Origin: Branchiostoma floridae
Taxonomy: Eukaryota > Chordata > Leptocardii > Amphioxiformes > Branchiostomatidae
Direction: 5' to 3'
Length of the DNA stretch: 64,000 nucleotides
Assembly: GCF_000003815.2 (NCBI RefSeq)
Contig: NC_049997.1
Span: 16,293,189 to 16,357,188 of the forward strand
Shown: positions 58,501 to 64,000 of the stretch, one piece after another
Position numbering within the stretch: position 1 is the stretch's first letter
Layout: every line of letters begins with the position of its first letter
Made by a program: the position numbers and the translations under genes
Notes under the pieces: generated by a model
Seen by the model: only the letters and a program-made list of their open reading frames with translations
Databases searched by the model: none
Told to the model about the DNA's origin: nothing

Positions 58501-60245
58501 GTCTTATTGGATTTGTCTTCCCGTTTTGAGTAGCCTTGGCGTGTATAGAGTGTTACCAGAATGACTTGGACAAGATTGGAAAACATAAAAAAAGATTGAA
58601 TTCTTCTAAGTGCTAATATAAATTTGGCCCGTGCGTTGGTGAAATACTTTGAACATGAATATTGCTTGGTGTTTAATATTTCCATGTTAGGTCTTGTTCT
58701 TTACATCATGGCTTACAACACTGAGTGTATTTTTTTCATTATTAACGGAGAATTTAGACTAGAGATTATCGGGATCGAGAGGTTATGGGTTCGATCCCTG
58801 GCATCTCTGGCCTCTGGTTGGGTAAGAGACAGTGAAAGAAAAGGGATGGGCTCGGCTTGCCAATAGCGTGCTGTAGACAACGTGGATAACAACCAACTAC
58901 TCCTACGGTGTCTAGAAGGCACATGACTCGATTTTTCTCTCTCCAGTGAGGTGTAAGAGTGGATACATGACTTCGGTTAGGGAGGTAAAATACGGTGGAG
59001 GGAGAGGGATGTGCCCGTTTCCCAGTATCGTACCATAGACATCACCTTCCTCATGGTATAATGGTACTTACACTTACTTTCCTCACTTCACCCAGGTGTA
59101 ACATTGGGTACCTGACTTCGTTTGAAGAGGCCAAACGAAGAATAGGAATAATATTCCATGCAATGCCCAAGACATAGGAGATTATCAACCTACTACCCCT
59201 ACGACCACTATAAGTCTATGGTACCTTTACCTTTTACCTCTACTTTTATTGCTGATACTAATCTTCACCGTTTTCTCTTTATTCAGTGTCCGGGCAGTAA
59301 GAGAAGAGATCAAACTGTCGATGGCTGAAGCGGAAGAATCAACCAAGTTGTTGAGACAGTGAGTCTATTTCATTTCCTCTATCTTTATTGGTACATGTCC
59401 AGTCGTTCCGCCAACTAAGTTTGCGCTGTTTGATAGTCTACTGCGTTCTTATTATGTTTCCCACGCGGAAAACATATTGTTCTTGCTGGTGTGTTCTTCT
59501 TCCATCATGAACCATTCAGAGCTGAAAACTGCCAGTGACATCAGCATATTCCGAGCAAATATGAAGAAGTATATATAAAGCTAATGGTACACCACCGTAC
59601 GTCTTATTTGTCCGTACGTTTTTTGGGAGGCCATGTCCGCCACGTATTTCTGAAAACGTTCAGGCTGTACAGGGCAGACGCGTCGCCCGTACTGGCGCGG
59701 GGGCGAATCCGCAGCCTAATACACAAAGTTTTGCCTGCACGTATAAAGTTTACGGCGTGTCGGCGTGCTCCAAAATCCATCGGATTCCCTACGAGTTCGT
59801 ACGGGGGCGGTACTTACCACTTACGAATCCAAAAATTGCCCACGTTTTGGCACGTAGAGAGCACGTATTTGCAGTTACTTCTTTATTTCTTTATTTGAAT
59901 TTACCACATGCAAAAACAAGTGGAAGGGAGGACAAAACAGGTGTATCAACACCTTTACAAGTTGTCCTCCCAAACTTGAAATGATAATAGAAAATTGTGT
60001 ACGACATTTTAACTATTGCAGCTAATGTGAACAATTACAAGTCTAGCACAATCTGTATTAGTAATTGCAGGTTTGCGATAGCAAAGCCTGTCTTGGTTTC
60101 ATAAAAAGGCAAATTACTGGAAACATCCTGCATGTTCTCGAAAGTGTTTTCTATCTAATTTCTTATGTGTGTTTCTTATAATTACAGACTCGGCGGGTTC
60201 AGTCTGGAGAATGGAATACATGTGGAAGGAGTGGCAAATGGTTGA
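40516..60245 (+). CDS. TBK1: TBK1/IKK-epsilon family serine/threonine kinase
   Basis: Coding exons: 40516-40623, 41629-41769, 42234-42363, 42582-42659, 42983-43086, 44982-45142, 45687-45797, 46188-46367, 47058-47257, 47829-47887, 48026-48117, 49019-49120, 49242-49362, 49529-49656, 50151-50227, 50364-50403, 51029-51130, 53598-53694, 54070-54239, 59287-59358, 60188-60245. They join in phase to 776 codons plus stop (human TBK1 729). Kinase domain about residues 16-317: [11 protein letters not shown], Lys45, HRDLKPGN (Asp142), DFGAAREL (Asp164), activation-loop Ser179 in [20 protein letters not shown]. Each is 7 beyond its human counterpart (38, 135, 157, 172). A ubiquitin-like domain follows (about 315-390, PKTSPDNPI), then a coiled scaffold/dimerisation region with [16 protein letters not shown], and a C-terminal adaptor-binding helix region. 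The kinase phosphorylates IRF3/7 and autophagy receptors in vertebrates. Exon 19 adds a Pro-rich linker. All key residues are intact. It could equally be the pre-duplication ancestor of TBK1 and IKK-epsilon. Confidence 0.95.
41388..41432 (+). repeat. CRE-bearing repeat, copy 1 (TBK1 intron 1)
   Basis: GTGACGTCAGCAGTGGGTCA then AAGTTCGTCGGAAGTCGGTA. The palindrome TGACGTCA (41391-41398) is the CREB/ATF consensus. Copies with the same order lie at 42841 and, reversed, 46810. Confidence 0.65.
42841..42890 (+). repeat. CRE-bearing repeat, copy 2 (TBK1 intron 4)
   Basis: GTGACGTCAGCAATAGGTAA then GTCAATGTAAGTCGATATCG; TGACGTCA at 42844-42851. CTGATGTAGATAGATGG further on also matches the flank of copy 1, so the shared unit is over 80 bases. 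Confidence 0.65.
43806..44045. mobile_element. MITE with 40-bp terminal inverted repeats
   Basis: AATCTCAGTGCACTTGGGG and ACCGGTGCGGCACTGTGGGG on the left face CCCCGCAGTGCCGCACTGGT and CCCAAGGTGCAATGAGAT on the right. About 34 of 40 positions pair. The interior of about 160 bases is AT-rich with no frame. It lies in TBK1 intron 5. Confidence 0.8.
44290..44520 (+). mobile_element. LINE 3' fragment
   Basis: At 44322-44365 the plus strand encodes [13 protein letters not shown], the signature near the C-terminus of reverse transcriptases of many animal LINEs. A frame shift later gives [11 protein letters not shown], which resembles the usual following APSLESFK-type ending. It is a short broken remnant inside TBK1 intron 5. 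Confidence 0.6.
45270..45470 (+). mobile_element. tRNA-derived SINE
   Basis: B-box CTTGGTTCGATTCCCC, then TTTTGTGCCCTTGGCAAAGG, AAAAGGTGATAGAAGGAGAG, CCATGTCCAAGACATGG and ATTACAACCCACC. Same family as 27556. It lies in TBK1 intron 6, about 220 bases before exon 7. Confidence 0.7.
46810..46857 (-). repeat. CRE-bearing repeat, copy 3 (TBK1 intron 8)
   Basis: On the minus strand: GTGACGTCAGCAATGAGTCA then AAGTTCATCGAAAGTCGATA. TGACGTCA is at 46847-46854, next to CACACGTG. Inverted relative to copies 1 and 2. Confidence 0.65.
47321..47376 (-). ncRNA. Hammerhead-ribozyme-like core (retroelement relic)
   Basis: Minus strand 47356-47327 reads CTGAGGA, then AG, stem GTGAC, loop AGTCG, stem GTCAC, then GGAAAC. 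CTGANGA, a stable stem II and GAAAC are the catalytic-core strands of hammerhead ribozymes; Penelope-like elements commonly carry them. Stems I and III and the cleavage site are less clear, so activity is uncertain. It lies antisense in TBK1 intron 9, just after exon 9. Confidence 0.5.
50498..50650 (-). mobile_element. Penelope-like element relic
   Basis: On the minus strand ACACTGACGAAGGAAACTGG is followed after about 35 bases by GCTGTCTGGAACGTCTGATC and AAAACCATCCAGTTGC. This matches the layout of the relics at 1196 and 34186, with the CTGACGA strand retained and GAAAC changed to GGAAC. It lies in TBK1 intron 16. Confidence 0.45.
52241..52532 (+). repeat. Two tandem copies of a 140-150 bp unit
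   Basis: TTTCCTAATG, GGGGGCAC(C/T)GTC, GTAGTTTACGGGCTATTTTT, GTACGTGAC.CCGT and GGGCTATTTTTTGGTCACGA occur twice, starting near 52241 and 52382. Non-coding; TBK1 intron 17. Confidence 0.8.
52985..53597 (+). repeat. 70-bp tandem array ending at exon 18 acceptor
   Basis: About nine degenerate units contain CGTTCTTAATACGTTTTATGC-like text, then AACTTTCCCTTTGTGTC and an AG. The AGs end at 53041, 53113, 53183, 53253, 53310, 53380, 53450, 53527 and 53597; steps are mostly 70. The last is the true acceptor of TBK1 exon 18. Every unit therefore repeats a pyrimidine tract plus AG in register with the real splice site. Confidence 0.8.
53778..53815 (+). ncRNA. Hammerhead stem II and GAAAC relic
   Basis: A six-base stem GGTGAC (53789-53794) and GTCACC (53800-53805) around AGACC is followed directly by GAAAC. 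The upstream CTGANGA strand is degenerate (TGAGAATAA). The text matches the hammerhead-like motif at 47321 but is no longer complete. It lies in TBK1 intron 18, 84 bases after exon 18. Confidence 0.4.
54918..55400. mobile_element. Penelope-like element relic with inverted arms
   Basis: Arms of about 143 bases at 54918-55060 and 55258-55400 are near-perfect reverse complements (for example GAGATTAGGTCATTCCCC and CTCGCGAGA). Between them, plus-strand 55095-55223 encodes [17 protein letters not shown], a stop, then [20 protein letters not shown], which matches the C-terminal end of the GIY-YIG endonuclease region of Penelope-like retroelements. The left arm read on the minus strand carries CTGACGA, stem GATGT/ACATC and GAAAA, a hammerhead-like core. 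The right arm has lost GAAA. The element is dead and lies in TBK1 intron 19. Confidence 0.7.
56788..57085 (+). mobile_element. tRNA-derived SINE (second family)
   Basis: A-box CAATGGCCGAGTGGG and B-box GTGAGTTTGATCCCC are about 40 bases apart. A tail follows containing ACTTTAAAATGACACATGCTG, then a diverged repeat ACTTTGAAAATGGTACATACTG. The end, TGTGTGGCCTAAAGGCTACA, runs into the minisatellite at 57071. Confidence 0.7.
57071..57852 (+). repeat. Minisatellite, 129-131 bp unit, 6 copies
   Basis: GGTCGTAGCGACATCGC recurs at 57184, 57315, 57444, 57573, 57702 and 57833. Unit text includes GTGGCCCAAGAGCTACAAAA, TTGAGATGGACACCACCCTT and ACAGATGTA(C/T)GGGCAACT. Units of 129 (43 codons) keep one frame open across two or more copies, but stops occur in others. 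TBK1 intron 19. Confidence 0.9.
58765..59245 (+). mobile_element. Two or more nested SINE copies
   Basis: The first copy has the B-box ATGGGTTCGATCCCTGG, AAAGGGATGGGCTCGGCTTG and GATAACAACC. It is followed from 58920 by GTGAGGTGTAAGAG..GACTTCGG, GGAGAGGGATGTGCCCG, and again CACCCAGGTGTAACATTGGG and ATGCCCAAGACATAGGAG. They end 40 bases before the TBK1 exon 20 acceptor. Confidence 0.7.
59600..59760 (+). repeat. GC-rich dispersed repeat, third copy
   Basis: GGGAGGCCATGTCCGCCACG, TATTTCTGAAAACGTTCAGG and GACGCGTCGCCCGTACTGGC match 23453-23580 closely in the same orientation. It is in TBK1 intron 20. Confidence 0.75.
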
Positions 60246-62160
60246 TCTTAAGATTGGCCTCGCAGACAAGGCGTGCGCGGGAAAGAGATAAGAAAGACAT
60301 CTATTCATTTGGAGGAAAGGGGGCTCAATTCACGTTGCAATTTTCAGGTTCAAATTGCATATTGATAGTTTCACCAGGTTGGTTATCAAAGTCTTTGTAC
60401 ACAGCCATTGCTTTTCACTTGTCGAAGTGTGCGAAAAAAGAAGACTTTTTTAACATTATGTCTGTTGGAAACAGCTAAGTAAAAACAGATGTATTGCAAT
60501 TCTTTCCTACGAACGCCTGGTTTGCGAGGCCATAACACACGTTGAAACCAAAGGCAGAATGAAAAACGCCTGTACCGTGCAGAACCGCGGCAGCTTGGGC
60601 TGGACGAAGCTGTATTTTTCTTCATAGCGCCATCTATTTCCAACTAGTCCCATCATGCGTTGACAATGACGCCCTTGGGGCAGTAACGCCCTAACATCAT
60701 GAAATCATATACATGTAGGGAAGACTAAGATGGTTGTCTTTACTATGATTGTACAAACTTATATAATACTATAGATGTGAGGAAATAGATACATGCCTAC
60801 TGAAATACACAGGATAAGGATAAACTAAGAATAATATGGTGTCCCAACTTTAAATCCTAACATTAGTGCTTATCTTATTTCAATTAATTAAGAATAACGT
60901 ACTCACACACTGACGCAGATTCATACTTTAATTTCATTTAACAAAAACGTAGACGCTAGGATACACAAGTAAGCCAGATGTTATTTCTAAGTCAAAGAGT
61001 TGATTGCAGCAAACAATATCTGCATCTTCATATGATTTAGTGCAACTTCAATTTGATCTGCCCTGCAATATTTTTGTACTAGGTTTTGCACTCGACTACG
61101 AAAAGATATGGCTGTATGCCTTAGTTTTGTGGTATATATTTTTCTTGGGGATATTTGAAATGATCAGTCCCTTTAACGCAAGCTATTTTGTCGTATTATA
61201 CTTGTACAAATAAGAGTATGGTGTAATTTTAGAAACGTAAGACTTTTTGAAATATCATTTCAGCATAATTATATAATATTTGGTATCAATCAAAGATGTA
61301 GTATTGATATAATGTACATGTATACAGTCATTGTACATAGTCTGATCATGGCTTTATTATCGTTTTGTGAGCTTTGTTTTTCACAATGCCTGATTTTAAG
61401 AGGCTGTACTGTTTTTCCCCGTTAGTAAAATATTTGTGACGTGTTTTTGACAGTTTGGTCACTATTTCAAGTTATACTTTGCTAGTCAGACTTGGTCTTC
61501 TTCAAGTCTAAATGAGAAGTGTCTAAAACCTTTCTGATTGCATTCATCGCTGAACGCAAGTTTTCGTACTATCTGGAAATATATTGATTGCCTAATGCGG
61601 CTAGACATATTTTATTCCCAATGTTTGATTTCAAGTATGTGTAAAATAAACGTTGCCTGCATTTATCAACAGCAGAATGCACCACAGTCCCAGCTGTTGT
61701 TCCTCAATCTACCTGCTAATGCTTAGGATCCACTGTTTACTGTGCTTGTGTATAACAGCTAGGAGAATTTTCCCGGTACAATGAACGTGTAAATTCTGTA
61801 CATGTCGTCTGCTTTCTCTGTCACAACCCCTGGAAAGTAGCTCATAGCGATAATATAACATTGTATTGACATCCGGTTTAACTTCACTATGTTTCAAGCT
61901 CTCTACAATAACATGGCATCTCCGTATACTGATTATCACCCACTGCATGTACAACTGCAGTATTTTACATTCACACCAACACTCGCTCATCCACTTACGC
62001 TTAGAAAGAAAGGGGATTAAAACACCCGTACTTGCCGTTACCAGCATGTCGATACCACAATACGCGGAGGGTTTACCGGAACAAAGCGAACGATATGGGT
62101 TTCGCTGCGGCCGGATATTGCAGCAGAAGGGGGCGTAATTACGAATGTAGCACTCGTAGA
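60246..62160. other. TBK1 3' flank, no gene seen
   Basis: Probably 3' UTR in its first part, then AT-rich intergenic sequence. AGCGCCATCTA-type text at 60625 recurs at 62288 and 62433. Open frames here are short and show no conserved motif. Confidence 0.5.
61645..61650 (+). terminator. Candidate TBK1 polyadenylation signal
   Basis: First canonical AATAAA I see after the TBK1 stop, 1.4 kb away, followed by TGCCTGCATTT. A nearer non-canonical signal is possible. Confidence 0.3.
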
Positions 62161-62164
62161 CTGA

Positions 62165-62470
62165 TCGGCTGATAGTAGGACTGGAGCTGCATCCTTGATG
62201 TATGTCCGTGCCTTACATTCGCGAATTAGACAATGCATATGTGGGGATACAGACTTAACCACGTTCGGGATCGTAATCTCGTTGTGCAGCGCCATCTAGT
62301 GTCGATAAATAGATGGTAGGACTAGAGCTGCATCCCTGATGGCTGTCCTTGTCATACATTCGTAAATTTAGACAATGGGAATAGAGACTAGTACTTAACC
62401 ACATGGGGATCATCGTACTCTTGCTGTATGTAGCGCCATCTAAAGGCGATACGTAGCACTAGCCACTATA
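62165..62470 (+). repeat. Two tandem copies of a 140-150 bp unit
   Basis: GATAGTAGGACTGGAGCTGC at 62171 and GATGGTAGGACTAGAGCTGC at 62312 open two copies. Each has TGTCC(G/T)TG, CATACATTCG or ACATTCG, TTAGACAATG, ACTTAACCAC and ends AGCGCCATCTA. Confidence 0.8.
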
Positions 62471-63060
62471 GCCCTGAAGCAAATTGACTACCATCATGTT
62501 GGCATATAACAATTGCTTTTTTTTTTGGACATTTACTAAATATCATTTTTGACCTTGAACAGCAAGGCAATGTGTTGCTGGGGACACAGGTGACTATTAA
62601 AGCTACTAAACACAAGTTTGTAATGGGACATGACTGACTGTCCAGGTCATGAGGTCAGTGGAAGAGGCTACTATTTCTCGGGTAGGTATTGTTTTAGATG
62701 TGTATTTTCAGAGTTTTGTATTTTAATGTGCTAGTCACGTTTACCGTTGAGTAACAGAAAGTGATCATTATTGATGAAAACCTTACTTGCACATTCAATG
62801 AATTGCAATTAAGAAACATACGAGGAACTCAAAATATCCCAAGTTATCTTGAAACCGTCTTACTCTTGTTTTGCTCAAACGTTTATTTCTGGGGTCCTTG
62901 TTTCATCTGTTTCATCTACGAAATTCTACCAGATTGTTGCTCATTAGTAATCACCAAGCGTCCATTGCCATATCCGTTTGCTCCAATTTCTTATAGGGGT
63001 CGCTGATGCATTCCAACGCCAAATCCTCAAGGTTGCATGTAGTTCTATAAACTTGACCCT

Positions 63061-63290
63061 TTATAGTAGTTCTGAAAGTCTTGGGGCAATCTCAACGCCC
63101 ACACGTTCATTCAGGGTGGCATTGATGACCATGGTCGCATTGCCAGTGACAGCCTCTGTAAACCTTATCATACAACCTATCAATCTTCTACGGTTACACT
63201 TGTACTTTTTTTCTTTAATGATCCTACTTTTGACTCCTCCTTTGGGATCCGCGGCAAAGGTGTATTTTAGAGTGTCTCTCAATCTTTAAG
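63061..63290 (-). other. Exon-like minus-strand open frame
   Basis: After an acceptor-like CGTCTTAAAG, the minus strand is open for about 72 codons to a TAA at 63061. It includes YTFAADPKGGVKSR, LIGCMIRFTEAVTGNAT and GVEIAPRLSELL. It could be the last exon of a gene entering from the right, but I recognise no family and a plus-strand frame is also open here. Confidence 0.2.
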
Positions 63291-64000
63291 ACGTGGGAGT
63301 TCAAGAACCGTTGCTTCGTTGCCAAGGAGACTAAGACGTTCGCGTTAGAGTTGTCCATAGGGTTGCCATTTTCACGTCGCAAGCATTTACTACATGTATT
63401 AGTAAGTGAGGAATGCTATGAAATTTGGATTCCTATGTAACCTTAACACCAATCCATCCCAGGGCTGTAGGCTGGATTCCCACGGCACCGTACGCTTCTA
63501 TCCCCGTCTGGAAATGTATGCCAGCCCCTCGGGCTGGGGCAAAATTTCATCGGGGGCATCTTAGCCCTGGTGTCGTTAAAATACCATAAAGGCCCTGGAA
63601 AAAGCCTTGATTCGATATCAATCCTTACGCAACACATTCCATGGATAAAAGAGAGTATCCCTGAGAGTAAGTGGCGGTTTCAACCCCAACGTTATCTTTA
63701 CGTGACTGTAGTACATTTATTTCGCCCTAGATATACCCTGGACTAAAATACGGACAAAAACCTTTCTACGATTACGACTATTATATCTACAAAATGACAA
63801 CTGCGATAAAGATCTTCCATTTTGCATAATATAAATGATTTATGTTGATGATAGTATCAATATTGTGGACACAGTTTATTTTGCAGAGAGATCTCAGGCG
63901 ACAATGTATGCAAAAATACATCTAATGCAAAGATGTAGAGATTGCATTTTCTGGAGTTACTGTAATGCTACTACGCATGTCTGTATGCTGAACTTCCTGG

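Noticed and set aside
63443-63637. Minus-strand 64-codon frame
   Set aside because: No splice support or motif; the composition follows local GC-rich sequence.

Overview
This window is intron-rich animal nuclear DNA. The organism is most likely an invertebrate deuterostome, and a lancelet (Branchiostoma) is my best guess. That rests on short GT-AG exons in long introns, a TBK1-type kinase very close to vertebrate TBK1 but not identical, a hexose-6-phosphate mutarotase of the type vertebrates appear to lack, and dense tRNA-derived SINEs, foldback MITEs and Penelope-like relics. No bacterial operon, CRISPR array or phage is present. All gene models below were assembled by hand from reading frames, splice signals and intron phase; none was confirmed by transcript data or a database search.

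Layout, left to right: (1) 802-951 (+), probable last exon of an unidentified gene entering from the left. (2) 2746-7547 (+), MRPL23 (mitochondrial ribosomal protein uL23m), 5 exons, 156 aa. (3) 8168-9155 (-), a 5'-truncated LINE. (4) 10292-15809 (-), NUP37 nucleoporin, 7 exons, 320 aa, convergent with MRPL23. (5) 16687-30584 (+), a glucose-6-phosphate 1-epimerase (D-hexose-6-phosphate mutarotase), 6 exons, 289 aa, head-to-head with NUP37 about 0.9 kb apart; its third intron is 9.9 kb and full of repeats. (6) 30585-40515, a gene-poor spacer with MITEs, a SINE, a possible coding relic and a 100-N assembly gap. (7) 40516-60245 (+), a complete TBK1/IKK-epsilon orthologue, 21 coding exons, 776 aa. 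(8) 60246-64000, its 3' flank and an unassigned tail.

The four full genes are unrelated housekeeping or signalling genes: mitochondrial translation, nuclear pore, sugar phosphate metabolism and innate immune/autophagy kinase signalling. They look like ordinary neighbours, not a functional cluster. Every exon junction in the four models keeps phase, and the order of conserved blocks matches the families, so I regard these models as strong.

The least ordinary parts are non-coding. An array of about 70-bp repeats ends at the exon 18 acceptor of TBK1, and every unit repeats an acceptor-like pyrimidine tract plus AG. A Penelope-like relic has inverted terminal arms with a hammerhead-ribozyme-like core, and further hammerhead-like relics are scattered through the window. 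A repeat carrying a CRE palindrome recurs in three TBK1 introns. A 129-131 bp minisatellite seems to have grown from a SINE tail. I found no convincing new multi-gene system.
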